Source: Meconema thalassinum (taxonomy: Eukaryota; Arthropoda; Insecta; Orthoptera; Tettigoniidae). Taken from it: a stretch of DNA of 64,000 nucleotides. The first letter of the stretch is position 1. The number at the start of each line of letters is the position of its first letter. The stretch spans positions 375,211,387 through 375,275,386 of the forward strand of contig OX336388.2 in assembly GCA_946902985.2 (NCBI GenBank), written 5' to 3'. The notes below the pieces were generated by a model. The model did not search any database, was not told where the DNA came from, and saw nothing but the letters and a program-made list of their open reading frames with translations. This document shows, one piece after another, positions 9,817 through 21,040 of the stretch. The translations under genes and the position numbers were made by a program.

Positions 9817-11481
9817 TTAGCCTACATTTTGTAAAAATGAGGAAAAACGAGACTTATGAGATTGATCCGGGCAAATGCGTGTCTGCCTGTCTGTCCGTCC
9901 GTCTGTCTGTCTGTTCAGCTATCGAAACCAAATTTGATATGAGTCAAGATCTATGCCTGAATATCTCACGGCCATAATTGAAAATGACGTCATTGCTACC
10001 AAGTGCTGAAAAATCACAATTGAAAATTGAGGTGTATGTTGGATATCTCGGAAGATATGCATGGGAATTGTTCAAAAATTGACACACATATATATAATAT
10101 TTCATAAGACTAATTTACAGGAGCCCATACACGGGAGTGTTGCCAACATGATTCTATGCCTGATTATAGGTCCAATCTTAAAATGTATGTAACTTCCATA
10201 CTATCTATTGGATTTCAACCAAATTTGGTATGTGATTTGCGCACCGGATCAGATATGAATATGCAGTATTTTTAGTGTCAACAGGGATGCCAACTGTTGA
10301 AAATGCACTCTATAGAATTTTTATTCCAATCTCAATATATCTGAAAGTATGCAGGCCAACAGTTGTAAACTTTGCATACAAATAGTACCAGAAAATGTAG
10401 GTTAATTTTCAGTAACCGATATACCAGTGCTGCTAACATGATTATACGCGTGTTGATTGGTTTAATGTTGAATCACATCTAACTTCCATACTAATAAATG
10501 AAGTTCTTTCAAAATTGGCACATATATATAGATCATAATATTTCAATTTAAGTTTGAGTATCCCATTTACGGCCGTGTCGCCAACCTGAATTGACGCTTG
10601 TTGATGAATTCAATATTCAAATACATGTAACGTGCAGACTATCTATTGGACCTAAACCAAATTTTGCATGTGCATTGTGTATCTTAAGGTATTGGACCTG
10701 AGAATATATTTAGAGTCCTCTCACAGACACTACCATACGAAAGGTACCTGCAGTTAAGTAGTTGGGAGATTGGATTTCTGCGAATCAGAGCGAGAACCTA
10801 GCCACAGATGCCATATGTACCAAGTTTGACAGGGCTTATCATTCCTGTTGAAGTATCTATTCATCTAAGTGCCTCTCCAAGAACCTCAAACTCAGACACT
10901 ATAACTCCGTCGTCAAGCCATCTGTTCTGTATGCTTCCGAGTGCCTTGTAATGACCAGAAAGGGTCCACTCAGGAAACTGGAGTTAGAAGAGAGGAAGAT
11001 CCTGAGGAGGATATTAGGTCCAATTAGAGAGGAACGAGGAATTTACTGTATCCGTCATAATGATGAATTGCATGAACACCAGGAGGACATCACCACGTCT
11101 ATAAGGAAAAGACGCCTGACCTTTTATGGACACTTGGCACGTCTGGATTGTGAAAGTCTCACCAACAGGATATTCACAGTAACAGGAAGAGGCAAGGCTT
11201 CTAAGAACAAATGGATTGCGTTAGTTAAGTCAGATATGGAACAACTAGATATCCCACTGGAACAAACTCGTGACCGTCTGATGTTCCGTCAGGTCATCCG
11301 ACAGGGTGTTTTCCCAACGTCCCTTACAAGTAAGAAGACTACAGGAGCTAAGTGGACAGAAGAAAAGAGACCGACTCATAGTCAGAAAACGAGGGACTAT
11401 TGGAATAAGAAGAAGCAGAAAGCAACAACTTCACCGAACAGTAGGTACGAGCCCCGTGGTCCTAAGTAGGCCTAAACGATA

Positions 11482-11516
<35 letters not shown>

Positions 11517-11622
11517 GAAGAAAGTTAGAAAAAAAGAGTCGCTAGGTCTGCCAACTGTTGATATATTGTCTGTATAATTTAAAGAAAAGTAGGCTCTTTA
11601 GTTCGTCACAGAACTACTTGTT
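9817..11622 (+). mobile_element. Helentron-like (DINE-1/HINE-type) element, subfamily B, with nested LINE
   Basis: The 5' end reads TTTTTAGCCTAC. A GTCT/GTCC microsatellite follows at ~9890-9922. Near the 3' end is the inverted copy GAAAAGTAGGCT, then the hairpin AGTTCGTCACAGAACT and ACTTGTT. A 5' short repeat matched by an inverted copy upstream of a terminal hairpin, plus a GTCT tract, is the described layout of non-autonomous Helentrons. The body repeats a theme (TGCCAACTGTTGA, CCAAATTTG) found at 32.7, 48.5 and 61.3 kb. A LINE 3' end occupies 10717-11535. Confidence 0.75.
10717..11535 (+). pseudogene. 5'-truncated LINE 3' end inside the Helentron
   Basis: From ~10825 the sequence encodes the post-RT part of an APE-type LINE (KNLKLRHYNSVVKPSVLYAS). 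A 172-codon open stretch at 10951-11469 contains ERKILRRILGPIREERG and RRLTFYGHLARL. The same family is at 16.1-17.8 kb. The copy ends with an AAAG tail at ~11484-11523. The hexamer AGAGTC occurs at both junctions, so a short TSD is possible. At least one stop lies upstream of the open stretch. Confidence 0.78.
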
Positions 11623-11856
11623 CATATCTCATTCCTGCTTCCCTTATACAGTACTTTCCCACAATCGTGCGTCCTATTGGCAACTCCAGCTATCTGATAT
11701 GACATCTAGCGGTAAAAATGAGAAACTTATCAAGTAGGGTACATTTGTCACATGGTGACTGTTTGTATATGGTTTCTTGTATTGGTATGCAGATCGTATA
11801 AATTCTTCGTGTCTTTATACATAAGTAATAAGTTTTACTCGTTGATAAAGTGCAGA

Positions 11857-11985
11857 ATGAGTAAAAGCAAAGTATATTGCTCAGTTTACTGCTGTAAGTC
11901 GATGTATATTAGGGCTGCGGAAATAAGTTTTCATCACTTTCCAAAACATGCAAAGAGCAATAGCCGAAAGGTGACGATACCAAAT
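11857..11985 (+). other. Possible THAP zinc-finger exon
   Basis: From the ATG at 11857 the frame reads MSKSKVYCSVYCCKS and then EISFHHFPKHAKSN. The Cys spacing and the ISFHxFP block are typical of the first half of a THAP domain (C2CH DNA-binding finger). The frame continues to 12189, but after ~11985 the similarity stops and the codons are repeat-like (two ~55-bp copies at 12062-12170). AAAGGTGACG at ~11968 could be a splice donor. I found no second exon with the AVPTIF box. It may be an exon of a host gene or of a THAP transposon. Confidence 0.5.
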
Positions 11986-13111
11986 AAATACGCGCAACAG
12001 GAGCGGGTTGGACCACACACCACTACACTCACAGACGACAGGCCGGATTCTTTACTGTTACGCCGAGCCAAGCCGCACCTAGACAGCCAAGCACAGTCTC
12101 GCCGAGCCAAGCCGTACCAAGACAGCCAAGCCTACACCAGCCGAGGACAGACAATCTTCATCAGTCAGGTATCCTTCCCCGCTCCCTAGTTCATTTCCAA
12201 TAATCCTACCAACCACCATCACCTCGCTCTAGTATATCCGAGCCATTCCACTACGAGTCATATAGGCCTAATTTGACTTCAAGTGGTAAATATCTACTCT
12301 GCGAGAACCTGCTACCAGTTCGATATTCAACATCAAACCCACCTGCTAACCATCCAAATCAATCGATTTCTGTCTCCCCGAGTTTTAAAACAAGTTAAAC
12401 TCATCCCTTTCCCTACCAATCAGCAAATAATTTATAGAGTCTATGTACAGTGAGCAAACTCCAATATAGCTTTTAAACGTAACAGCGCCATGACTCGAAC
12501 TGCACAAAAACAAATACCAGCCGACAACCGATGCTTGATAATATGCAATTGACACATAAAATCCAGTGGAACACACAAATTAGATCACGTGTATCGCACA
12601 GTTATACATATATACAATTAAAAAAACACTGTCATTATTTTAGGGACCACATTTACTGATAATAACCGAAAAATGAAGTGTGTTCCATATCAAACGCGTG
12701 TTATTGAGTATTTTTACCCTACTTATCCAGACCGACCGCAGCGCCCCAAGTGTTAGTTTGAGTTGCCAATTAGTAAACCATCAAGGTCTTTTTTCTTTTT
12801 GAATTTCTATTAAACACGCCAAAAAAAAGGCTTTTAAGAAAAACGACTGCGCTAAAAGCAAGGGCAAAGATACATAGAACAAAAGCAAATACGATGCTAG
12901 TGCTTCTAATAGAAGAAGAGGAATCGTATGGTTCTAAAAACGGAAAAAAAATTCATTCGAATTTTTCTAGTTATAACATTTCCTTTCTTCTTCGCAACTT
13001 TTCAACATAGAAAGCTGAAATTTTCAGATGTAAATCCTCCTTATTTGTGTTATATTTTAACACGTCCGTTTTTCAAAAATAACATTCATTTAGTTTTGCC
13101 ACATAGAAATG
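11986..13111. other. AT-rich spacer
   Basis: Apart from the ~55-bp duplication (CCGAGCCAAGCCG...) at 12062-12170, no repeat or coding signal was recognised. Confidence 0.5.
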
Positions 13112-13648
13112 TGATGGACGAAGCAAAGATGATATAAAAAGTCGGTTGGCTCAGGCAAGGAAAGCATTTCTACAGAAAAAGAATCTGTTGACAAGGAATA
13201 TAGATTTAGGTAAAGGATGTCGCGTGGCGCTCTATCGAAGTGAAAACTTTGACTGTTGGTGCAACAGAAAAGAGGAGAATTGAAGCGTTTGAAATGTGGT
13301 GTTACAGGAGAATGATAATGATCCAATGGGTAGATAGGGTAACAAATGAAGAGGTATTAAGACGAGTGGGAGAGGAGAGATGTTTCTGGAGACTGCTAAT
13401 GAAGAGAAGAGATAGTTGGTAGGACACATACTAAGACACCCAGGAATAGCAAGCTTAGGTATGGAAGGAAGGGTCGAGGACAAGAACTGTAGGGGAAGAC
13501 CAAGGTTAGAATATGTTAAATAGATTGCCTCGGATTTAGGGTGTGGTAGCTATGTAGAGAAGAAACGATTAGCTCAGGGCAGGGAGGTGTGGGGGCAGCA
13601 TCAAACCAGTCAAAAGACTGAAGACTCAAACAACAACAATGTTCATGA
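13112..13648 (+). pseudogene. LINE 3' end with RT C-terminal tail and CAA-type tail
   Basis: The sequence begins SDGRSKDDIKSRLAQARKAF, the segment just after the RT core. A frame at 13240-13422 reads MWCYRRMIMIQWVDRVTNEE. Another frame holds GHILRHPGIASL and NCRGRPRLEYVK. At least three frame changes and stops break it. It ends in AACAACAACAA. The same LINE family supplies the short fragment at 44318-44419. Confidence 0.83.
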
Positions 13649-13839
13649 ATGTTCTGTTAAAATTACGCAATTTTTAAAAAGATTTTTGAAAATTCAAAAA
13701 TACATTTTATTTTCAATACGTCTGAGTCAAAGTAAGGAGAGATTCTTGAAGAACATCCCTGAAAGAATTCAATTAGCTGTGAATACTTTCTGAGAAAAGA
13801 GTAAATTATAAGTTGGAACTTAGTATGGGGAATATAACG

Positions 13840-15863
13840 TAGTGCCCTGTGCTGATAAACAAAATGTTATCCTCATCCGCACCGCATCCGCCGCGCATGA
13901 CTTTCATTAGCATCCACACGTTTGTTATCCGAATCTACTGGCATTACAATAATATTTTCTATTAGATAACATATTAAAGCAACACATTTAGTTTTAAGGA
14001 GAAAGTCGTTTCCATAGGCTTTGCATGTCAAGTTCTAAGTTTAAAATGAATGTTATACAGTCAGAGTTGCAACCCTTTCCAGTTCGGAGTGTTAATTGTG
14101 CTTAATGACATAATTTATTGAGATAAGCGTAAATCATCATTTTACATTTGTCATGAAAAGAAAAAACATAACGGAACAAGTAGTTCCGTGAAGAACTATA
14201 CAGCCTATTTTCATATATCCTACTTATGTTAATTGCCTCTATCAACATACAAAATTTCAGTTTGATTGCTGTAATAGATTCGTAGATATTGAGAACCGAC
14301 TAAATAAGGCGGATGGTCGGCATGTTGGATTTGAAGATTATTGTGTACGTGCAGTATCCAAACTTCAATCGCATGATTAGGACACAAGAAGTAAAAACGA
14401 GATTTTACAATTTCGCACAGCTGCCATCTTGTGGTTATGGAAACAATAATTGAAATTAATTAGATACCAGTGGATTATCATTTGTATAAGGACTTACTGT
14501 ACCAAGTGTCACTGCACTCGGATGGTTAAATTGCGAGAAACGTCCATGTGAATATTTATACTTCGCGTCGCCACCATGTTGGATTTGTGATCACCAGGTT
14601 ATTTAAAGTCCTATAGGTAAACTTATGTTCATAGCCCATATGAATATTAAAAAATAATTTTGATTGTTGTAATAGATTCGTAGATATTGACATCCATCTA
14701 AATATTTCGGATGGTCGCCATGTTGGATTGTTATATATATAGGCCATAGAGTCATGGACCATTCAAGGAGAATTATTGCGTAGGTTCATAATTCAAAATT
14801 TCACTTCGATCGCATGATTACGACACATGAAATAAAAACTTAATTTTAAAATTCGCACAGCCGCCATCTTGAGGTTATGTAAACAATTGAACTAAATCAG
14901 ATACCAGTGCATTACAATGTGAATAAACATTTCCTGTACCAAGTTTCATTGCGTTTGGATCATTAAATCGCGAGAAAGGTCCATTTACAATTTTCAACTT
15001 CGCTTGGCCGCCATATTCGTCTTGTAGTTAACCGATTTTTTAAATACTTATAGGTGAACTTCCAGTAGTGCCCTTTATCTCCGTACAAAATTTCAAGGTG
15101 ATACCGGTAATAGTTTCAGAGATATAGAATGACGGTGAGATATTTCGCACAGCCGCCATCTTGAGGTTATGTAAACAATTGAACAAAGTTAGATGTCGGT
15201 GTATTACAATGCGTATAAACATATACTGTACCAAGTTTTATTGCGTTTGGTTGGTTAGATCGCGAGAAACGTCTATTTAAAAGTCGCAACTTCGCTTGCC
15301 CGCCATGTTGGTTTTATAGTTACCAGGTTTTCAAAAGTCACATAGGTGAACTTCTAATAGTTCCCTTTATCACCTTAAAATATTCCGGGGTGATATCGGT
15401 AATAATTTCGGAGATATTGAATTCTGGTGAAATATTTCGCACAGTCGCCATGTTGGATTGGTGAGATGTAACGAAATTTGAAGGGCACGGTCGGGGTCAT
15501 CCTGAATAGTGCTATGAACTTACTGAGTTTCATTTAAATCGCTCCAGCCGTTTAGAATTTATTAGGGGGGTATACACACCATCACACAGACAGACACACG
15601 AAAAAAAAGGTGACCTCATAAGGCTTTTTTTTTTCATAAATGAAAATAGGCTAAAAATAGTATGTCATAAACATCCGGGTCCTAATAATGATACTCAACA
15701 AGTTCGGATTGCAATCTAAAAACTATCCGCAAATTTACTCCAAATATTATCCGCAGCTTATCCGCTATCCGGACAGCCATGCAAACTACATCCGCATGGC
15801 GAAAAAATTTGGGAATATCCGCGGGTTTATCCACGGATATCCGCATCCACGCAGGGCTTTAAA
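13840..15863. mobile_element. hAT-like non-autonomous element, split by a Helentron
   Basis: The left end TAGTGCCCTGTGCTGATAA and the inverted right end TAAAGCCCTGCGTGGAT are TIRs. Both subterminal regions are full of TATCCGC-type words. The whole element matches, in reverse orientation, the one at 43283-43870 (left part to 43445-43870, right part to 43285-43445). In this copy a 1.48-kb Helentron interrupts it. Flanks AATAT on both sides may be part of a target duplication. Confidence 0.75.
14175..15657 (-). mobile_element. Helentron-like element, subfamily A, inside the hAT-like element
   Basis: The minus-strand 5' end is TTTTTAGCCTATTTTC and the 3' end has the hairpin AGTTCTTCACGGAACT followed by ACTTGTT. 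The body is a tandem-like series of ~300-bp blocks containing CCGCCATCTTGAGG or CGCCATGTTGGAT. Subfamily A copies are also at 45.7 and 63.7 kb. Comparison with the 43-kb hAT-like copy, which lacks this segment, shows the insertion site. Confidence 0.78.
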
Positions 15864-16136
15864 TATAGGACAGTCTGGAGTCCCTTCAGTCCTTCCTCGT
15901 GGAATAATACTGCCAGGAGATGCCAACATCGTGGTTCTTCTGAAATTCAAGCCGTACATAAAAAGTACATTGTATAATTAATAATCTTCTGTATGAAAGA
16001 AAAACAAAATAATGTAGATGTAAATTGCACCAGTGAATCATGAAATATGTAGGGCTTGGCCTTTTTCAGTAGGCCTTCCATACTTCCAGTATGATTATGG
16101 AAAATAAATAATAATAATAATAATAATTTCACAAAA

Positions 16137-17845
16137 AAGGTGACCTAAGCGACATAAACAACTATAGAGGAATCTCTTTGGTACCCGTCACATACAGGAT
16201 TCTCTCCAAGGCCCTGTTAAACAGAGCCGAACCTCAACTAGATCCACAAATTGGAGAATACCAGGGAGGATTCAGAAAAGGACGCTCCTGAGCTGAACAG
16301 ATACTCAACCTAAAGTCAGTGCTAAGACAAGTAAAAATGGCAGGCAAGAAGTTTGTCGTCATCTTCGTTGACTTTAAGAAGGCGTACGACTCAGTTGACA
16401 GACCAACTCTAATGAAAATCCTTCAGGAACTTGGACTGGACCAGAAGACACTTAACCTTATCCAACAGACTTTAAATAACACCACGTCACGAATAAAGTT
16501 CAGAGGAACAATCTCAGAAAGTTTTGAAATCAAGACAGGAGTAAGACAGGGAGATGGTCTCCCACCTCTCCTCTTTAACTGTGCACTGGAAAAGGTTATA
16601 AGAGAGTGGCGAAAGTAGGTAGCTAAACAGGGGATCCCAAGCGGTATCTACCTTGGACACAAACGTCATGAACTCATTGTGGACTGCTTGGCATTTGACA
16701 ATGACCTGGCACTTCTATCTGATTCAACAGAAACATCAGTGAAACAACTCAATATTCTCGGACAAGAAGCAGCGAAGATATGACTGCAAGTGTCATTTGA
16801 GAAAACAAAATACATCACGAATATCAGTGAATCACCTCATGAACTACTTCTAGAACAGGGAAGGATCAAGAAAACCAACAAATTCAAGTACTTGAGTGAA
16901 TGGTTGGAACCCAATCTCTCCGAAGGAACAGCATTATCAACTCAAGTAAATAAGCTAGAACTGTCATACCGACTGACTAAGAACATCTACAATAAGAAGT
17001 GTCTCTCCCGTAACACCAAAATGAAGCACTATCAAACAGTCATCCGCCCTGAAGCTTTATATGCCTCTGAATGCCTCATATTAAACAGGAAAGGACTCAC
17101 GGACAAACTAGAAATCCAAGAGAGGAAGATAATGAGGAAGATATTGGGACCAATCAAGGAAGGGAGTAAATATATTAGACGGCCCAACCAGGAGCTCTAT
17201 ACTTACTCTGAAAGAATTACAGACGTGGCCAGGAAGAGACGTCTAACATTTTATGGACACGTCTCCAGGATGCATCCAACCAGGCTGACCAACCAGCTAC
17301 TCACATACTGGCAAAGAAGGAAGACCAAGTCACCATGGCTGATAGAAGTGCACAAAGATCTGCTGGAACTGGGAGTTACGGAAAAGGACATAAAAGATCG
17401 AACGTCTCTCAGGAGAAAATTAAAGCAAATTAAGTTCCAGGAAAAAAAACCAAGGGAGAAGACAGGTACCCTCTGGACAAAGGAGAGAAAAGAACAACAC
17501 AGCCAGAGGATGCGTGACTACTTGTCAAACATCAAGGCCCACTCCAAGCAAAATAGTTGAATATCGTGGTCCGTAGTTGGCTAATACGGAACAAGAAGCA
17601 GAAGAAGAAGAAAAATTCATACGAGATAGATCCAAATTCAGAACAGTTGTCAACAATTACCATTTAGTGGAGAAAATCAGTACCGGTACCAGGAAACCAT
17701 GGACTGAAGAACGGAGGAAACTCTTCAGTGCTCAGATGAAGAGATTTTGGGAGGAGAAAAGATCTACATCATTTGCTAAATGAGTTCCTCGCGCTCCTTA
17801 GATGGACATAACGATGTGAAAATAATAATAATAATAATAATAATA
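16137..17845 (+). pseudogene. Decayed APE-type LINE: RT domain and C-terminal tail
   Basis: Truncated at the 5' end. It reads DINNYRGISLVPVTYRILSK, GEYQGGFRKGRS then a stop, VIFVDFKKAYDSVDR, and GVRQGDGLPPLLFN. The catalytic F/Y-A-D-D box is changed to FDND (LAFDNDLALLSD). A 256-codon open stretch at 16790-17560 covers the tail, with RPEALYASECLILNRKG, ERKIMRKILGPIKEG and RRLTFYGHVSRM. A further frame at 17577-17783 ends in TRKPWTEERRKLFSAQ. An AAT-type tail closes the copy at ~17820-17845. The loss of the active site and internal stops make it inactive. Confidence 0.88.
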
Positions 17846-18425
17846 ATTAAGTGGAAGCAATGACAGACTAAGCTGGGGTCCCGTGGTCACCAACATACAT
17901 ACCACTAGTCGTGAGTCCCTGGGGGAGTTCCGAAAATCTCTCGTAATATAAAAATATAGATGCTCAAAATCGTCACATACCAGGGTAAGATGATCTCAAT
18001 GTTCTGTGTGTTGAAACAACAACACCACCACCAATCCTTGTAAATCGACGAAAATATACATTTATGTTCGACCCTGACTATTATATGTCAGAAAACTGTA
18101 CTATAATGAGGCTCATTATAACACTATTTTTCATTATGAAACAGTTTCTCCCACCAATCAGAGCTCAAGAAACAGTTGTTTGACCAATTAAGTGAGAATA
18201 GCATCGCACCTGCGCTCACTTCCATGGCCCCGTATTTTAAATTTCACTGCATGGCGAGTGTCATAGTGAGGTATTCCGGGAGGCCATGGTCAAATATAAG
18301 ATATTCTCTGCGTCCCATGCGCTCCGTTCAGTACATACAACTGGTGAAATCTCGGCAGATATTAATGAATATTTATGTTCGAACATAAAATAGTTTTAAT
18401 TTTCGTCGAACATTAACAGTCGTAA
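17846..18425. other. Spacer without a recognised gene
   Basis: Short inverted matches (ATTTATGTTCGA near 18059 and 18371, and their inverses) suggest remnants of a small inverted-repeat element, but I could not define its ends. Confidence 0.4.
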
Positions 18426-18537
18426 GCAACTCGCCTATAATGGTAATTATGAGACTCGTATGGAAATTATAAAACTCGCATACGCTCGTTTTATAAGCAT
18501 ACTCGTGTCTTAATTATTCCCATTATAGGCTCGTTGC
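18426..18537. repeat. 112-bp near-palindrome (foldback)
   Basis: The left arm starts GCAACTCGCCTATAATGG. The right arm, inverted, reads GCAACGAGCCTATAATGG. Arms of ~50 bp match with few mismatches and almost no loop. This could be a foldback MITE or a hairpin-forming remnant. Confidence 0.8.
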
Positions 18538-18990
18538 ATAATGTACTATTATGCGCAAAATTACACACATTCCGTGGAATTATACGCCTTTAGGTAACAT
18601 TAGCACTACACATTTTAACTCCCGAAACGTTGAATCTGCTAAGACTCGGCATTGTATTCCTGTAATGAGAGCACTGCAGCAAGCAAAGCTTTTCAACGCT
18701 AATATTTCAACGAGCGCGATTAATCGCCTGGATAATGACGCAATAACTCTTGTCATCTGTTTGTTTTAATTTTAGCACCGAGCGCCCTCCCTTCCCGCGA
18801 TGTCCACGCCCACCCTCATCAAAGAGGATTAATTCTGAATACAAGGATGAATAATCCCCACACACTCACACAAACTCATCATCTATTAACATGAAACTTC
18901 TGAGCGGAAAACAAGTTTTTAGCAAAGGGACAGTAACGATGAACGTGAAACATACGTGGCTACGCTGCACAGATGCGCATGCGACCGTAG

Positions 18991-19801
18991 CACAGTGGGT
19001 CAAAATCGAAATCTAGGGGGACAAAATTATGTTTACGTTAATCATGAATTTAGAGTGAAAGCAACGTAGGCCTATATAATTTGTTTACTTCATAATAAAC
19101 ATCAGTTAAGACCTTTTTAAGCTACGTCTACACATGCAAGAAATTGTCTATGACTAGGAGTTGGATAGAGCATTCAGTTATCTCTTCAGAACAATTTTCT
19201 ACCCCTAATTTACTTTTAACAAAGTCACGAAGTTCCACTTTTGACTTAATCGTCGAACCCAGTGCTTCAAACTGTTGTAAATGTGTGAAAACTGGTTGCG
19301 CGTCATCTTTTAAACGTAAAATAACTAAGTAAGTTGCAAAAATATGCAAAAGATCTTATAATAGGCGTAAACTACAAGACTTTATCTACATTTTAACATT
19401 AAGTAGAAAGTGACGCAGAGTGACGCGACGTACTAAAAATCCAAGTGAAAATATAATTTTAAAAATAATACTTAAATATTATACAATGCAAATATAGCTA
19501 AAATTGCGAAAGAATTTCGCCCATTAATAACTGAAACACGTTACAAAGATCATACCTTCAGCTGCATGTTCCATCTTAAAGCATCACACTAACCACAAAG
19601 ACAACCAACCCACAGCCACTTACATTCACCCTCCAATTCGACTGCTCGAACAGTGGTGACGGATTTACACTAAGATGCGTTTATATCCCAGAATAGTGAG
19701 CGGCAATTATATGAGAATGCTGTAGAAGTAATAAATTTTGATTTTTTAATTATGAAAATAAATAATTTTGTCCTCCTAGATTTCGATTTTGACCCACTGT
19801 G
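18991..19801. mobile_element. DNA transposon with 40-bp TIRs (CMC/Chapaev-like ends?)
   Basis: The left 40 bp begins CACAGTGGGTCAAAATCG. The inverted right 40 bp differs at one position only (39/40). Flanks CGTAG and CATAG suggest an imperfect 5-bp duplication. A CACAG start recalls CMC/Chapaev-type ends, but the TSD does not fit cleanly. The 811-bp interior has no recognised transposase; the small frames at 19128-19349 are unidentified. Near-identical TIRs imply recent, trans-mobilised movement. Confidence 0.8.
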
Positions 19802-20229
19802 CATAGGTAGGAACGAACAGGCCGGAACTTCCCGCTCCTTTCCCTTCTTATTAGGCAACCTGGAATACATGAACAAAGCGACCAGCGAATTAAGCGACCA
19901 TCACGAAATACGCGAACTAAGCGGCCAAGCTACCCTGACTCATGGAATACCTGAACAAAGCGACCATCGAATTAAATTACCAGCACGGAATATGCGAACT
20001 AAGCGGCCAAGCTACCCTGACTCATGCCCATCACATCGCCCGAAGTCATTCAACCGGGTTATTCCCAACCGGATTATAGCTAGACCTGCCCCTAATTCTG
20101 ACATTGTATCACTCTCACCATAACTGTTCTATCCGTCGTAACCTGAATATCGTGTGATTTAGTTAATTAGTTGTGTAAGTGTTTTGTTGATTTGTGCTAT
20201 CAGTTTTGTTTTTTTTATCATTTTGCAAT

Positions 20230-20694
20230 ATGGAACTTACTACAATTAACAAAGGTAAACAGTGCGCGCTCTATGACAGTTACTCTTATAACTTCAAGCG
20301 ACAAAATGTGGAAGGGACGATATTCTGGCGATGTTCAAAGGAGAGGTCAAAAAGGTTTCGAGGTATCATGAAAAGTAAAAATGGCGAGATCTTGAGTACG
20401 AGTGAACATCAGTGTGGCGCTCCAGATGAAGCATGGTTGGAGGTCAGAAAAACTCTTCAACAGGCGAAGAAGCGGGCCAGGGAAGAACATACGGCTCTCT
20501 CGAAAATCTACAATCAGGAATTAGGCGAACTTCACAACAAAGGGTACGAATTCGTAACAGAGATGTCAGCTGAACTTACGACAAAGAGAGTTCTATACAA
20601 ACAAAGGTGCACGTCTCAAGGAAATCAAGCAGAGCCAGAGAAGCGCGATGATGTGCTTCTTGACCAAGAAATTCTGAAGATGAAACACGGCTAA
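20230..20694 (+). CDS. FLYWCH-type zinc-finger-like protein encoded in the MULE-like element
   Basis: I start at the ATG at 20230 (MELTTINKGKQCALYDSYSY), which gives 154 aa; an upstream in-frame ATG at 20194 would add 12 hydrophobic residues. Residues ~8-60 resemble a FLYWCH domain: basic start, aromatic SYSYNF, then FWRCSKERSKRF and a final EHQC. The canonical second Cys is replaced (KRFRG) and the H-x-H pair reads H-Q-C, so metal binding may be altered. Residues 60-150 are charged and probably helical (WLEVRKTLQQAKKRAREEH). FLYWCH domains are DNA/protein-binding modules often derived from or linked to MULE transposases. No catalytic residues are present. Confidence 0.72.
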   Translation: MELTTINKGKQCALYDSYSYNFKRQNVEGTIFWRCSKERSKRFRGIMKSKNGEILSTSEHQCGAPDEAWLEVRKTLQQAKKRAREEHTALSKIYNQELGELHNKGYEFVTEMSAELTTKRVLYKQRCTSQGNQAEPEKRDDVLLDQEILKMKHG

Positions 20695-20807
20695 ATAATA
20701 GAAATCAGTGTTGGAGGAAGAATTCATTGTCCTCTCAGGTAAAGATAAAAAAAAAATTGATGTACTAATGACGCTGTTTTAAAGCTGATTTTAAACACGC
20801 CTAAATA

Positions 20808-20810
20808 ATA

Positions 20811-20859
<49 letters not shown>

Positions 20860-20887
20860 GTTTTTGGCTTTACGTCCCACTAACTAC
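20808..20887 (-). repeat. SINE family X stub with AAT tail
   Basis: A TAA/AAT run is followed by GTTTTTGGCTTTACGTCCC, matching the tail end of SINE X at 5520 and 28640. The head is missing. Confidence 0.65.
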
Positions 20888-21040
20888 TAAAATTCCGTGG
20901 TGGTCGCTTAGTTCACTGGTCGCTAAATTCACAGAAGTGTTGACCTTCGAGGCGCAGGTAAAATTTCGTGATGGTCGCTTAGTTCGCTGGTCGCTTTTTT
21001 CGCGACACCGGCAACTTGTACCGTCTTATCAGTTCTGCTT

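Larger units (their letters stand above)
19863..21009 (+). mobile_element. MULE-like DNA transposon carrying a FLYWCH-type gene
   Basis: The flanks GGCAACCTG (19854-19862) and GGCAACTTG (21010-21018) form a 9-bp TSD with 8/9 identity. The subterminal inverted repeats are 33 bp with 32 matches (19877-19909 against 20962-20998 inverted; core AGCGACCATCACGAAAT). Each end also carries a second, diverged copy of this motif; the left end is a direct ~81-bp duplication. The empty site is visible at 22067-22096, where GGCAACCTG occurs once. A 9-bp TSD points to the Mutator-like group. The only ORF is the FLYWCH-type one. A SINE stub sits at 20808-20887. Confidence 0.82.
18885..21035. repeat. Repeat Z, copy 1 (disrupted)
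   Basis: Aligning with copy 2 (21446-22096) gives three matching blocks. Block one is AACAAGTTTTTAGC to GCGACCGTAG (to 18990). Block two is GGAACTTCCCGCTCC to GGCAACCTG (19802-19862). Block three is CCGTCTTATCAGTTCTGC (21019-21035). The two gaps are exactly the elements at 18991-19801 and 19863-21009. Confidence 0.8.
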
